A program made the translations under genes and the position numbers. The notes beneath the pieces are model-generated. The model searched no databases. It was not told the DNA's origin and saw nothing but the letters and a program-made list of their open reading frames with translations. 64,000 bases of DNA from an uncultured Alphaproteobacteria bacterium (lineage in GTDB: Bacteria > Pseudomonadota > Alphaproteobacteria > Methylaequorales > Methylaequoraceae). Numbering within the stretch: position 1 is the stretch's first letter; every line of letters starts with the position of its first letter. The stretch is taken from contig CACEWP010000001.1 in NCBI GenBank assembly GCA_902563305.1, forward strand, positions 62,001 through 126,000, read 5' to 3'. This document shows, piece after piece, positions 28,013-38,957 of this stretch.

Positions 28013-30577
28013 ATGGAGAAAATAATACTTCAAAAAATTAATCCAATTAAAAAATTTTTTTTAGTTGAAAGAGATAAAAACAAGAAAAAATTTTTGTTAG
28101 AAAATAAGGCACTAGGATACTGCAAACGAAACTCCAAATTAATTGACAGCCTGATCAATCAAATTTTTATTAATCTGAATGATTTAAAAATAAAATTAAA
28201 TATTAACTTTTGTATTTGTGCGGTCGGTGGTTATGGAAGGGAGACAGTTGCACCATATTCTGATTTGGACCTTCTATTTTTATTTAATGATCAAACTGAT
28301 AACACTAATATGCAAAAGATTGTTGAATTTATCCTTTTCCCTTTGTGGGATTTAGGCTTTAGCATTGGATATGCTGTGAGGAATATTGAAGAATCTATTT
28401 CTCTTTCGAGTAAGGACCACGTTATTCAAACATCAATGTTAGACGCCAGATTTATTTGTGGGTCGCAAAAATTATATAACGATTTAATGAAAAGATTTAA
28501 AAATCAAATTGAAAAAAGTGGACTCAAACTTCTTAAGAGTAAAATTATTGAGAGAAAAAAAAGATTAAATCAGATTAATTTTGATTACTTCAAAAATGAA
28601 CCAAATTTAAAAGAAAGCGAGGGTTCATTGAGAGATATAAATCTTGTATTCTGGGGGCTAAACATTCTAAAGCTAACAAATAAACCCGAATTAAATAATT
28701 TTTCAAATTTTTTAACTATAAAAGAAAGAAGATTGCTTTTATCATCATACGAATTTCTATTACTTCTGAGATGTCATCTTCATCTTCAAAGTCAAAGATC
28801 CAACGACAAATTATCTTTTGATTATCAAAAAGCTATTTCAAAGAAAATTTATCAATCATCAATAATACAGGAAAAGGATAGCCCTAATATTTTTGCTGAA
28901 AAAATGATTAAAGATTATTTTAAACATAGTAAAAATACTAAAAATTTGGCAGAAATTTTTTCCAACATAATTGAAAATATTTTAAATAAAGAAATTAAAA
29001 AATATCTTTTTTCAATGCCTGAAAAAAAACCTGTATCAATTCTTCAAAATTTTTTGACTAAACTTTCTAAGGGACGAGATAATGCCAAGGATAAGAGAAT
29101 TATTCTAGAATATTTAAATAAATTAGATAAGTCTGAGATTTTAAATTCAAAAAATCTTAAACTCTTTAAAGAAATTTTCTTTTCAACTGAAAAGGAGAAG
29201 TTTATTACACTTTTTGATTTAGGTATCATTTCAAAAATGATTCCCGAGTTTTCCAAAATCTATTATTTACCTCAATTTGATAGATATCATTCCTTATCTG
29301 TCGGGCAACACACATTAAAAGCTCTGAGTATCCTAAAAGACCTTGAGCAGAAGAAAATCAGAAAAAGTAAATATAATTTTTTCTATGAAGAAATAAAAAA
29401 AAAATTTAATAAGAAGGCACTCTATTATGCAACATTACTTCATGACATAGGTAAAGGAAAAGGTGGTGCTCATAATGAAAAGGGAGCTAAAATTGCTAGA
29501 AAAGTTGTTTTAAGATTTGGAGAAAGTTTCAAAACAGCAGACGATACTTTTTGGTTGGTTTATAATCATTCAATATTAAGTGATGTTGCATTTAAAAAAG
29601 ACTTAGAAGATCACTCAGTCATTAGAAATATTGCAAAAAAAATTAAAAATTTACAAAGGTTGAGAGCTTTATTTCTTCTTACAATTACAGATATTTCTGC
29701 AGTAGAGCAAGGGATATGGAATAATTGGAAAGCGACCTTACTAGGTAATCTATATTTAAAGCTTGAAAGACAAATTAAAAGCCCTGATAGAATTGTTGGT
29801 TTGAATGAAAAAATAGAGAAAATCAAAGATAATATTTTGAGACATTCAAAAAAAATAACAATATCAAAATTGGATGAAATAGCAAAAATAACTTATCCAA
29901 ATTATTGGCTTCTCCAATCCGAGAAAATGATAATTTTTCAAATAGAGCATTTTAATTTAACTAAAGATAAATATTTTAATTTTATAATTAAAAAATCCGA
30001 AGATCAGTTTTTTGATTTGATACTAGTCACACAAGACAGACCCAGGCTTTTCTTAAACTTAATATCGATTTTTGTTTCTGAGAATATTTCAGTTTATGAG
30101 GCAAGAATTTTTACATTAGATAATGGGACAGTAATTGATACATTTAAATTTTCCCTTAACGATGAGAATAATTTTAATAAAACGGATTCGAAAAGAATAT
30201 TAAACTCAATTAAAAAAAAAATTACAAATCTAGGTGAAGGTAAAGAAATGCAAATCGGCAAAAATTTAGAATCTAAGATTAAAATTTTAAAAAGAAAAGT
30301 TGATGTAAATTTTGATAATGAATCTTCATCGACTTACAGTATTTTAATTGTAAAAACAAATAATCGACCAAAGCTTCTTTATGATATCTCAAAGATCTTG
30401 ATCAAAAATAATCTTATTATTTCAATGGCGAAGATTTCAACTAATGGAGATTTTGTTGAAGATAGCTTTCATTTGAGAAGCGAGTATGGTTTGAAGATTG
30501 AAAATAAAGATTCAATTAAAAATTTAGTGAATGAAATCATTGATAAACTTAATCATAATCTAAACGATGTTATTTAA
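28013..30577 (+). CDS. glnD: [protein-PII] uridylyltransferase GlnD
   Basis: GGYGRETVAPYSDLDLLFLF, HD domain LLHDIGKGKGGAHNEKGA, tandem ACT. Confidence 0.95.
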   Translation: MEKIILQKINPIKKFFLVERDKNKKKFLLENKALGYCKRNSKLIDSLINQIFINLNDLKIKLNINFCICAVGGYGRETVAPYSDLDLLFLFNDQTDNTNMQKIVEFILFPLWDLGFSIGYAVRNIEESISLSSKDHVIQTSMLDARFICGSQKLYNDLMKRFKNQIEKSGLKLLKSKIIERKKRLNQINFDYFKNEPNLKESEGSLRDINLVFWGLNILKLTNKPELNNFSNFLTIKERRLLLSSYEFLLLLRCHLHLQSQRSNDKLSFDYQKAISKKIYQSSIIQEKDSPNIFAEKMIKDYFKHSKNTKNLAEIFSNIIENILNKEIKKYLFSMPEKKPVSILQNFLTKLSKGRDNAKDKRIILEYLNKLDKSEILNSKNLKLFKEIFFSTEKEKFITLFDLGIISKMIPEFSKIYYLPQFDRYHSLSVGQHTLKALSILKDLEQKKIRKSKYNFFYEEIKKKFNKKALYYATLLHDIGKGKGGAHNEKGAKIARKVVLRFGESFKTADDTFWLVYNHSILSDVAFKKDLEDHSVIRNIAKKIKNLQRLRALFLLTITDISAVEQGIWNNWKATLLGNLYLKLERQIKSPDRIVGLNEKIEKIKDNILRHSKKITISKLDEIAKITYPNYWLLQSEKMIIFQIEHFNLTKDKYFNFIIKKSEDQFFDLILVTQDRPRLFLNLISIFVSENISVYEARIFTLDNGTVIDTFKFSLNDENNFNKTDSKRILNSIKKKITNLGEGKEMQIGKNLESKIKILKRKVDVNFDNESSSTYSILIVKTNNRPKLLYDISKILIKNNLIISMAKISTNGDFVEDSFHLRSEYGLKIENKDSIKNLVNEIIDKLNHNLNDVI

Positions 30578-32141
30578 AATAATTTCTATTGTAGGTTCTT
30601 TAACCTTTGTTAGCAGAATACTTGGTTATATGAGAGATTTACTTATTGCGAGAGTAATTGGTGCAGGTATGGTCTCTGATTGTTTTTTTGTAGCATTTAA
30701 GTTACCCAACTTATTTAGAAGAATTTTTGGAGAAGGAGCTATGAATGCAGCCTTTATTCCGGTTGTTTCTGGAGTCAAAACTAATTCTGGTAAAAAGGAA
30801 TCAGATTATTTCTTTTCAAATATTTTTTCAATTTTATTAGTTTTTCTTTTTATTTTTATAATTTTAGTAGAAATTTTCATGCCATTATTCATTAGACTTA
30901 TAGCTCCAGGCTTTTACTCAAATTCTGATAAATTTATGCTTTCAATTGATTTGTCAAGGTTATCATTTCCATTTGTACTGTTTATTTGCTTAACATCATT
31001 AATGGGCGCATATTTAAACACACTAGGAAAATTTGCCTCTATGGCTGTAACACCTATTATTTTAAATATTACATTGATATTTGTTTTACTCATTTTTTTT
31101 AAAAATGAAGATAAAGTTTTAATCTCAAATTCATTGAGTTTGTCTCTATCAATTGCAGGAATCATTCAAGCAATCTGGATGTATTACAATTTAAGGAAAA
31201 ATAACTCAGGCTTATATTTAAATTTTTCTTTTAATAAGCTATTTAAGAAAAACAGAGAAAATCAAAAGTTTTTCAAATTACTATTTCCGGCAATTTTGGG
31301 AAATGGTGCATATCAACTAAACTTACTTATCGATATGATTTTAGCATCAACATTACCAGACGGTTCTATATCTTATCTATATTATGCAGACAGAGTTAAT
31401 CAACTACCACTCGGAGTATTAGGTATTGCAATAAGTACAGCATTATTGCCTCTATTATCATCCCAGATAAAAAAAAACCAATTACAAGAAGCAAATGAGA
31501 GTATTTCTAAAGCAGTAAAATTTGGAATATTATTTTCTATTCCTGCATTTTTTGGAATTTTAATTTTTTCAAATGAAATAATTTCCTTTTTGTTCTTCAG
31601 GGGGGCGTTTGAATATACAGATGTGGGACTAACCGCAACAGCATTAGTTGCTTTAAGTTTTGGTTTACCAGCTTTTATTATGATAAAAATTTTAGTTGTT
31701 CCATTCTTTGCAAATGAAGATACAAAAACTCCAATAAAGATATCTTTAGCATGTATGTTAATTAATTTAATTTTAAACTTAATTTTAATCAGAGACTTTT
31801 ATCATGTTGGATTAGCGATTTCGACATCAGCATCAGCCTGGATAAATACTTTTTTACTTTTTTATATATTAAAAAAAAGAAATAATTTTTCCTTTGACAA
31901 ATCTATTATAAAAGTTTGTTTAAAAGTATTTACGTCCTCAATTACAATGTCAATTCTAACCATTCAAATTCATAAAATGTTTTTAATAAATTTGTCGGAG
32001 TATTCTTTTTTTAATACCAATTTTGCTCTTGTTGTGTGTATAATTTTTGGAATAATTATTTATATTGCTACATTATATATTTTGGGCATAAAAGAATTTG
32101 AAATTGACAAATGGAAAAATCAGAAGAAGAAGCTAAACTAA
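30567..32141 (+). CDS. murJ: lipid II flippase MurJ
   Basis: SRILGYMRDLLIARVIGAG...NLFRRIFGEGAMNAAFIPV. Confidence 0.96.
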   Translation: MLFKIISIVGSLTFVSRILGYMRDLLIARVIGAGMVSDCFFVAFKLPNLFRRIFGEGAMNAAFIPVVSGVKTNSGKKESDYFFSNIFSILLVFLFIFIILVEIFMPLFIRLIAPGFYSNSDKFMLSIDLSRLSFPFVLFICLTSLMGAYLNTLGKFASMAVTPIILNITLIFVLLIFFKNEDKVLISNSLSLSLSIAGIIQAIWMYYNLRKNNSGLYLNFSFNKLFKKNRENQKFFKLLFPAILGNGAYQLNLLIDMILASTLPDGSISYLYYADRVNQLPLGVLGIAISTALLPLLSSQIKKNQLQEANESISKAVKFGILFSIPAFFGILIFSNEIISFLFFRGAFEYTDVGLTATALVALSFGLPAFIMIKILVVPFFANEDTKTPIKISLACMLINLILNLILIRDFYHVGLAISTSASAWINTFLLFYILKKRNNFSFDKSIIKVCLKVFTSSITMSILTIQIHKMFLINLSEYSFFNTNFALVVCIIFGIIIYIATLYILGIKEFEIDKWKNQKKKLN

Positions 32142-33130
32142 TATTTTCTGGAGTTCAACCTACAGGAAATCTTCATCTAGGTAATTATCTTGGAGCTATA
32201 AAAAATTGGGTTGAATTACAAAAAAAAACAAAATGTATCTTTTGTATCGTTGACCTTCATGCAATCACAACTCAAGATAATCAAAATCGAATTCTTAAAA
32301 ATACGCGAGAGGTTGCTGCTGCATATATAGCATCAGGAATAGATCCAAAAAAAAATATTATTTTTGTTCAATCAAATGTAACAGGTCACAGTGAGCTTTC
32401 ATGGATTTTAAGTTGTCACACTCCAATAGGTTGGTTGAACCGTATGACACAATTTAAAGACAAGGCTGGAAAAAATAAAGAAAGAGCTGCTCTAGGTTTG
32501 TATTCATATCCTGTCTTAATGGCTGCCGATATTTTACTATACAAATCCACACATGTTCCTGTTGGAGAAGATCAAAAACAACACCTTGAATTAAGTAGAG
32601 ATATAGCCCAAGCTTTTAACAGATATTATGATGTAAATTTCTTTCCAGTTCCAGAACCAATTATAACTGGAAACGCAACTAGGGTTATGAGCTTAAAAGA
32701 TGGTTCAAAAAAAATGAGCAAATCAGACCCTTCAGATCAATCTAGAGTAAATCTTTCAGATGATTCCGAAGAAATAAAAAAGAAAATACAAAAAGCTAAA
32801 ACTGATTCTGAGCCATTTCCATCAAGTTTAGAAAATTTAGATGATCGTCCTGAAATTAAAAATTTAATAAATATTTTTTCTTCTCTCAAAAATAATTCAC
32901 CAGAAGAAACTATTGCTCAATATTTATCAAAGGATTTTAAATATTTTAAAGAAGAACTAAGTAACTTGATCATAGAGAGAGTTTCAAAGATTTCATCTGA
33001 AATGCAAAAGCTTCTTAGAGATTATACTTATCTTGATTCAATATTAATTCAAGGGAGTGAAAGAGCTAACGAGATTGCTGAAACAAACATTAAAGAGCTT
33101 AAAAAAATTATTGGATTTTTTGGATCATGA
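32111..33130 (+). CDS. trpS: tryptophan-tRNA ligase
   Basis: IFSGVQPTGNLHLGNYLGAIKNW, KMSKS. Confidence 0.97.
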   Translation: MEKSEEEAKLIFSGVQPTGNLHLGNYLGAIKNWVELQKKTKCIFCIVDLHAITTQDNQNRILKNTREVAAAYIASGIDPKKNIIFVQSNVTGHSELSWILSCHTPIGWLNRMTQFKDKAGKNKERAALGLYSYPVLMAADILLYKSTHVPVGEDQKQHLELSRDIAQAFNRYYDVNFFPVPEPIITGNATRVMSLKDGSKKMSKSDPSDQSRVNLSDDSEEIKKKIQKAKTDSEPFPSSLENLDDRPEIKNLINIFSSLKNNSPEETIAQYLSKDFKYFKEELSNLIIERVSKISSEMQKLLRDYTYLDSILIQGSERANEIAETNIKELKKIIGFFGS

Positions 33131-34041
33131 GTTTCTACCTTCCAATTGCAGATATCCAAATAAATTTATTATTGATTTTATTTTTTGGTTTTTTAGTTGG
33201 TTTCATGTCTGGATTATTTGGCGTAGGAGGTGGTTTTTTAATGACACCTTTATTGATATTTATGGGGATACCACCTGCTACAGCTGTGGGAACGGAGTCA
33301 GTTCAGATTCTTGGTTCTTCAGTCTCTGGAGCAATGGCACATGGACTTAAGAAAAATATAGATTATGAGATAGGAATCTTCCTTTTGATAGGAGGGATAT
33401 TTGGTTCAACCATTGGTGTAATCTTATTTAACTTTTTAAAAGAATCAGGGAATATTGATCTTATTATAAAATTCTTGTACATACTTTTTTTGGCGATTAT
33501 CGGAACATTAATGTTTATTGAAAGTACAATATCACTTTTAAGGGACAATAAAGTTGAAATTTCTTCAAGAAAAAGAAAAAGAAGTTTTTTAGATTATTTA
33601 CCTTTGAAACTCAAATTTAGACAATCTAAAATTTTTATTTCAATATTATTACCAATCTTTGTGGGAATTTTTGTTGGATTTTTGTCTTCCTTTATGGGTG
33701 TCGGTGGAGGTTTTGTAATGGTTCCCGCAATGATTTATATCTTTGGAATGGGTACAGTGGTAGCAATTGGAACTTCGCTTTTCCAGATTGTTTTTGTAAC
33801 TTTAAATGTTACAATCCTTCATGCTACTTTCAATTATTCTGTAGACCTAATATTGGCAATTTTTCTATTAGTTGGCGGTGTTATTGGAGCACAATATGGG
33901 TCAAAATTTACCTCAAGATTTAAAGGAGAGCAGATCAGAATTCTTTTAGCACTTATTGTTTTAATGGTTTGTATTAAGATGGGTATTGAATTAGTAAGTG
34001 AACCAAATGCAAACTCAAGGATAATTCTTCAAAATGTTTAG
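33127..34041 (+). CDS. TauE/SafE-family permease
   Basis: FLVGFMSGLFGVGGGFLMTPLLIFMGIPP...GFLSSFMGVGGGFVMVPAMIYI. Confidence 0.9.
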   Translation: MSFYLPIADIQINLLLILFFGFLVGFMSGLFGVGGGFLMTPLLIFMGIPPATAVGTESVQILGSSVSGAMAHGLKKNIDYEIGIFLLIGGIFGSTIGVILFNFLKESGNIDLIIKFLYILFLAIIGTLMFIESTISLLRDNKVEISSRKRKRSFLDYLPLKLKFRQSKIFISILLPIFVGIFVGFLSSFMGVGGGFVMVPAMIYIFGMGTVVAIGTSLFQIVFVTLNVTILHATFNYSVDLILAIFLLVGGVIGAQYGSKFTSRFKGEQIRILLALIVLMVCIKMGIELVSEPNANSRIILQNV

Positions 34042-34759
34042 AAATAAGAGATACATTGTTATGTTATTACTTTTTTCATTTTTTCTCGTAAAAAATGGTG
34101 AATCAGAAACTCTCATTTTTGATTTATCTGAGCGTTTTATTGAGGTTTCAGGTAACAAAAATAATCCAGACTTCACAATTTTCGGTTTCACTGATTCAAA
34201 AAGTTCTTTAGTTTTAAAAATAAAAGGTCCAGATCAAAAGGTAATTCTACAAAACAAGAAAAAAGTTTTAGGAATGTGGTCTTGGAATAAAACAGGAGAA
34301 TTTATTTATCCAGGTCTTTTTCACTATTATACTAATAAAAATGATGATGAAATTGATTTTGAAGTTAAAAAAGATCTTTTTGATAATGTTAAGTTAATAG
34401 GTAAAGATAATGATAATTTAAAAAAAGATCTAATAAAAAAAAAAATGTCACTTGGTTTGTTCTTAATCAAAAACAATTCTTTTGAAACAATTAACAAGAA
34501 GTTGCCAAGTTTTTTCAAGATACCAATAAAATTACCTAAGAATTCTCCAGAAGGCACATACACAGTAAGTTTAAATATAATCGATAGTATTAACAATTTT
34601 GAAAGTAAGAAAGTAAAAATTAAGATCTATAAACCAGGATTAAGTTCATTTATTTTTAAATTTGCCCATAAATTCTCATTTATATATGGACTTTTTTCTG
34701 CTATAATTGCGATAGGTCTAGGTTTATCAGCTGGTTTGATTTTTAGAAGATTTTTATGA
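34034..34759 (+). CDS. TIGR02186-family membrane-anchored protein
   Basis: Signal peptide, C-terminal TM, adjacency to TauE/SafE and motif pattern (FTDSKSSLVLKIKGP). Confidence 0.75.
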   Translation: MFRNKRYIVMLLLFSFFLVKNGESETLIFDLSERFIEVSGNKNNPDFTIFGFTDSKSSLVLKIKGPDQKVILQNKKKVLGMWSWNKTGEFIYPGLFHYYTNKNDDEIDFEVKKDLFDNVKLIGKDNDNLKKDLIKKKMSLGLFLIKNNSFETINKKLPSFFKIPIKLPKNSPEGTYTVSLNIIDSINNFESKKVKIKIYKPGLSSFIFKFAHKFSFIYGLFSAIIAIGLGLSAGLIFRRFL

Positions 34760-35226
34760 CAGAAAAAGAACTTATATTCCTTGTTGTTCTTGATGATTCA
34801 AAGGAAATTTTTAATGCACTAAGGTATGCGGCAAGAAGAACAGCAAGAACTAATGGAAGGGTTGCGTTGCTTTATACTTTTGAGACACTTGAGTTTAGCC
34901 ACTGGAAGGCAGTAGAGGATATTGCTGAGATTGAGTTAAGGGAGGAGGCCGAGTCGAAAATCAAAGAGTATGAAAATTATGTTCTAACTTTTTCTAATAA
35001 GAAACCTAAAAAATTTATAATGAAGGGTGACAGATTGGAATGTATTATTAAATTTTTAGATGCAAATAAGTTTATTTCAAATTTTGTATTAGCCTCTTCA
35101 CTTAATAAATCTGGAGGTGGCCCTCTAATTAATGCTTTTACAATGAAGCATAATGATAAGATCAAAGTTCCAATAACCATAATTCCTCCACTTTTAACAG
35201 AAGAAGAAATTGACAATTTGTCCTGA
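34756..35226 (+). CDS. universal stress protein family
   Basis: VVLDDSKEIFNALRYAARRTARTNGRVALLYTFE. Confidence 0.75.
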   Translation: MTEKELIFLVVLDDSKEIFNALRYAARRTARTNGRVALLYTFETLEFSHWKAVEDIAEIELREEAESKIKEYENYVLTFSNKKPKKFIMKGDRLECIIKFLDANKFISNFVLASSLNKSGGGPLINAFTMKHNDKIKVPITIIPPLLTEEEIDNLS

Positions 35227-35244
35227 TTTAATTATTTTATAAAT

Positions 35245-35817
35245 ATGTTTATACAAACAGAACAGACACCTAATCCCTCCACCCTTAAATTTTTACCAGG
35301 TATGGTACTTTTAAAGTCAGGAACATTGGAATTTAAAACTAAAGAAGAAGCTACAAAAAATTCATTGGCGAAGATTTTATTTTCTTTAAATAATGTAATG
35401 GGAGTTTTTATCGGTAAAGATTTTCTCACAATTACTAAATCTGATGAAGTTGAGTGGGAAATGCTAAAACCAACAATTCTATCGGCTATACTCGACTTTT
35501 TTTCATCTGGTGGATTAATCGAAACAGACGTTTCGCAAAAGACAGATTCAAAAGCTAAACTTCATAAGTACTCAAAAAAAGATCAAGAAATGGTGAATAA
35601 GATCAATGAACTTTTAGAAGAGAGAATTAAACCAGCTGTAGCTCAAGATGGTGGAGATATAAGTTTTGTTAAATTAAAAAATGGTGTCGTTTTTTTAGAA
35701 CTTAGAGGAGCATGTTCTGGATGTCCTAGCTCAACAATTACTCTTAAATCAGGGATTGAAAATATGTTGAAGTATTATATTCCAGAAATTAAATCTGTTG
35801 AAGCTGTCAACCAGTAA
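35245..35817 (+). CDS. NfuA/NifU-like Fe-S scaffold
   Basis: FIQTEQTPNPSTLKFLPG; QDGGDISFV...RGACSGCPSSTITLKSGIE. Confidence 0.93.
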   Translation: MFIQTEQTPNPSTLKFLPGMVLLKSGTLEFKTKEEATKNSLAKILFSLNNVMGVFIGKDFLTITKSDEVEWEMLKPTILSAILDFFSSGGLIETDVSQKTDSKAKLHKYSKKDQEMVNKINELLEERIKPAVAQDGGDISFVKLKNGVVFLELRGACSGCPSSTITLKSGIENMLKYYIPEIKSVEAVNQ

Positions 35818-36770
35818 TGGAAAAAAGCCAGGCAGTCTATAGAAATTTAGTTGTATTAATTGTTTCACTTGTTTTTATTAACCTAGCAATAGGATTCTAT
35901 AAAAGCTTTTCTAAAATTAAAAATGTCGGAACTTCATCAATTAGTTTTAGAATTCAAGATAAAACTGCTCTAAATTATTTTACAAATAGATCTACAGTAG
36001 ATTTTATAAGTCAAGCAGAGGAAATGATCGATATTTTTGAAAAATATGATTTTTCAGTCGATAATTTTATGAATGATCAATCCTCAAATTTAATTATTTT
36101 TTCAAGCTGGCCAAATGATTTCCTTGACATTAAATCAATTAACAAAAGAAAAAAACTTTTTATTAATACTTTGCTACCAATAATTTTTCTAGAAAATAGA
36201 AAAATTTTAGAGGACAGAAAAAAGATTCTCGATTGGTGGAATCAATCAGATGGAGAGAGTTTTTCTAGAGAATTTTGGCCGAACTGGTTGTTTGAATTAA
36301 GTGAAAAATATAATTATACAGAATCGAGTTTGGGTAATCTATTAATAAGAGTAGATATAGTTCCATTATCATTAGCACTATCTCAAGCTGCTATAGAAAG
36401 TGGTTGGGGAACATCAAGATATATGAATGAAGGCAATGCTATTTTTGGACAATATACCTATGATAGTAAGGCGGGCATAAAACCAAAACAAAGATCAGAA
36501 AAAGAAAGGTTTTTTGTCAAGAAATTTTCAAGTTTATCTGATTCTGTGAAGTCCTATCTTAAAAATATAAATACTCACAATGCGTATGAAGATTTTAGAC
36601 AGGAGAGAAGGAAATTAAGAATGAACGGTGAGGATTTATTAGGCAATGTTTTAGCTAATTATCTAACAAATTACTCGGAGAGAAATAAAGAATACGTTAA
36701 GGACCTTAAACTCTTAATAGAAACCAATAATTTTATGAAGTTTGACAAAGCAGCAGGTCTTTTGAATTAA
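35817..36770 (+). CDS. Bax-like glucosaminidase domain protein
   Basis: ALSQAAIESGWGTSRYMNEGNAIFGQYTY. Confidence 0.85.
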   Translation: MEKSQAVYRNLVVLIVSLVFINLAIGFYKSFSKIKNVGTSSISFRIQDKTALNYFTNRSTVDFISQAEEMIDIFEKYDFSVDNFMNDQSSNLIIFSSWPNDFLDIKSINKRKKLFINTLLPIIFLENRKILEDRKKILDWWNQSDGESFSREFWPNWLFELSEKYNYTESSLGNLLIRVDIVPLSLALSQAAIESGWGTSRYMNEGNAIFGQYTYDSKAGIKPKQRSEKERFFVKKFSSLSDSVKSYLKNINTHNAYEDFRQERRKLRMNGEDLLGNVLANYLTNYSERNKEYVKDLKLLIETNNFMKFDKAAGLLN

Positions 36771-37777
36771 AGTAGTCGTTTAATCATTTTCCCAAACCAA
36801 AAAACGTCTCCTTTTTGATCTATCAATGTGCAATTTATTCTATATCTAGTTCCAATCCTTAGGTTTTCTATGTATAATTGAACTTCATTCAAAAAGTTTT
36901 TTTTCCGTAACTTTGCATAATTATTTATAAAACAATTAATCATTTCTGAAGGGAAGTTTGATTTGAAATTTAATCTAAAACTACTTGAATTTACAACTGT
37001 GTCTTTAAATGAAATATCATAAGCATTTAATGGTTTAGATTTAACAATTGTTTTAAACCTTTTCAAACTTCCAAATTCGTTATTAAGAGAAAAACGTGGA
37101 AGCCGAAATTTATTATCATTTTTTTGGATTGGAGCTGAAAATTGAGAGAAAGCAAATTCATAATTTAACATTTTTATTAAACCTTCTATATCGGAATTAC
37201 TTTCTCCAAAAGGATATGAAAATATTTTTGGCTGAACACCTAACCTCTTTTCAATTATTTCCTGATTTTCTATGACTTCCTTTATCAAGTCACTTCGGTT
37301 TATTTCAAGAAAACTCATGTGGCTTTTAGAGTGATTAAGAACTAGTCCATTATTTTCCGAAATTTCTTTAAGCATGGACCAACTCATAGAATCTGAATTA
37401 GATTCACTGGATACAAAATCAGAAGAAACGAATATACTAAAGGGTAATTTATGTTTTTTTAAAATCGGAAAACCATGGTGGTAAAAAGACTTGAAAGCAT
37501 CGTCGATCGTTATAAAAACAGATCTTTCTGGTAATTTTTTTTTCATTTTGAAATAATTAATTAAATCAGATAAGGGAAGAATTTTAATGTTTTCTTCAAT
37601 TAAAAAATTAATGTGTTCTTCAAAAAGAACTTTGGAAATACTAGTGCTTGGATACTTATTTTCATTAAATCTGTGGTACATCAAAACTACAATATTGGAA
37701 TCGTCAGATTTAGTATCTTTTGGAAATAAAAAACATAGAATTAGAAAAATTAATTTGATGGTAAAATTAGATATCAT
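36767..37777 (-). CDS. polysaccharide deacetylase family protein
   Basis: VVLMYHRF...RSVFITIDDAFKSFYHHGFPILKKHKLPFSIFVSSDF. Confidence 0.88.
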   Translation of the reverse strand: MISNFTIKLIFLILCFLFPKDTKSDDSNIVVLMYHRFNENKYPSTSISKVLFEEHINFLIEENIKILPLSDLINYFKMKKKLPERSVFITIDDAFKSFYHHGFPILKKHKLPFSIFVSSDFVSSESNSDSMSWSMLKEISENNGLVLNHSKSHMSFLEINRSDLIKEVIENQEIIEKRLGVQPKIFSYPFGESNSDIEGLIKMLNYEFAFSQFSAPIQKNDNKFRLPRFSLNNEFGSLKRFKTIVKSKPLNAYDISFKDTVVNSSSFRLNFKSNFPSEMINCFINNYAKLRKKNFLNEVQLYIENLRIGTRYRINCTLIDQKGDVFWFGKMIKRLL

Positions 37778-38303
37778 TTATAATTGGAAATTTTTTCGAA
37801 TTAAAAAGTTGATAGTGCCACCACTCATTTCTAAAGAAATCCCATCCCGCATCTGTCATAATCCCTAAGAGTATTAATCTATTCTTGTAAGACTCCTTTG
37901 AAATGTCATGACAACCATGATAAGAAAGTCTAGAAAATTCATCAAATCCAGTTCCCATATCTAGTTCACTTCCTTGTAAGTCGGTTAAAGTCAGATCAAT
38001 TGCAACGCCCCTTGAATGAGGAGAACCTTTATCCGGAGGTGCTATAAAGCTTGGGTCTGGTAAGCATTCCCAAAGTTTTTTTTGTACATAGACAGGTCTA
38101 TAAGCGTCAAATATTTTTATAAGAAGATTTTGTTTTTTTGCGATTTTGACTGCCAGATCAAGATGTTCATATGCGATCTTGTGAATAAAACATTCATTAG
38201 ATTTGTATACTTTTTCATTAGTAAAGTTATTTGATGTTGAATATCTAAGGTCAATCAGTACTTCTATTTTTTTTTTGTTTACTTTAACTAAATTTTGATT
38301 CAT
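37767..38303 (-). CDS. D-alanyl-D-alanine dipeptidase (VanX/DdpX family)
   Basis: IFDAYRPVYVQKKLWE...SPHSRGVAIDLTL...EWWHYQL. Confidence 0.9.
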   Translation of the reverse strand: MNQNLVKVNKKKIEVLIDLRYSTSNNFTNEKVYKSNECFIHKIAYEHLDLAVKIAKKQNLLIKIFDAYRPVYVQKKLWECLPDPSFIAPPDKGSPHSRGVAIDLTLTDLQGSELDMGTGFDEFSRLSYHGCHDISKESYKNRLILLGIMTDAGWDFFRNEWWHYQLFNSKKFPIINDI

Positions 38304-38318
38304 TTTGGGAATTAAGTC

Positions 38319-38957
38319 ATGTTATCATTATCAATTTTTAGTTCAAGTCAAAGAATTTCTGTCGCGCTTTATAATGAGAACAATTTAAAGAGATCATACG
38401 AACAAAAACTAAATCAAAAAAAAATTGAAGCAATTTTTTTATTTTTGAGGAAAATTTTGATAAATAATAAAAAGAAAATTAATAGAATTTTTTTTTCTGT
38501 GGGCCCAGGTAGTTACACTGCATTACGATCTATTAAAGCTATTTCTCAGGGAATCGCACTCTTTTACGATTCCAAAATTGTAAACGTCACTGATTTTGAA
38601 ATATACCTTGCAGAAATTAAAAATAACAAAAATGATGCCCTTATTTTTTTTGAAACTTTTAACGGAAAGTTTTTTTACCAGTTATTTAAACCCTATAAGA
38701 ATATTTATAAACCAAACTCAAATTGTTTGAATGGAGATTTAAAAAATTTAAATAAATTTATTATAGATGAAATGAAGAAAAATAAAAAACTCAATTTGAT
38801 TTCTGATAATAGAAAAAATTTTTCATCTCTAAAATTAAAAGATGTCAAAAAGAAAGTTATTGTAATACCTTGCGCAAAAAAAATGGCAAATGCAGTTTTT
38901 TCTGGTTATGGGTCTGAAAGCCAGGAAATAATATATCCCCATACATATTATGAATGA
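38319..38957 (+). CDS. tsaB: tRNA t6A modification protein TsaB
   Basis: FFSVGPGSYTALRSIKAISQGIAL; followed by RimI. Confidence 0.88.
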   Translation: MLSLSIFSSSQRISVALYNENNLKRSYEQKLNQKKIEAIFLFLRKILINNKKKINRIFFSVGPGSYTALRSIKAISQGIALFYDSKIVNVTDFEIYLAEIKNNKNDALIFFETFNGKFFYQLFKPYKNIYKPNSNCLNGDLKNLNKFIIDEMKKNKKLNLISDNRKNFSSLKLKDVKKKVIVIPCAKKMANAVFSGYGSESQEIIYPHTYYE

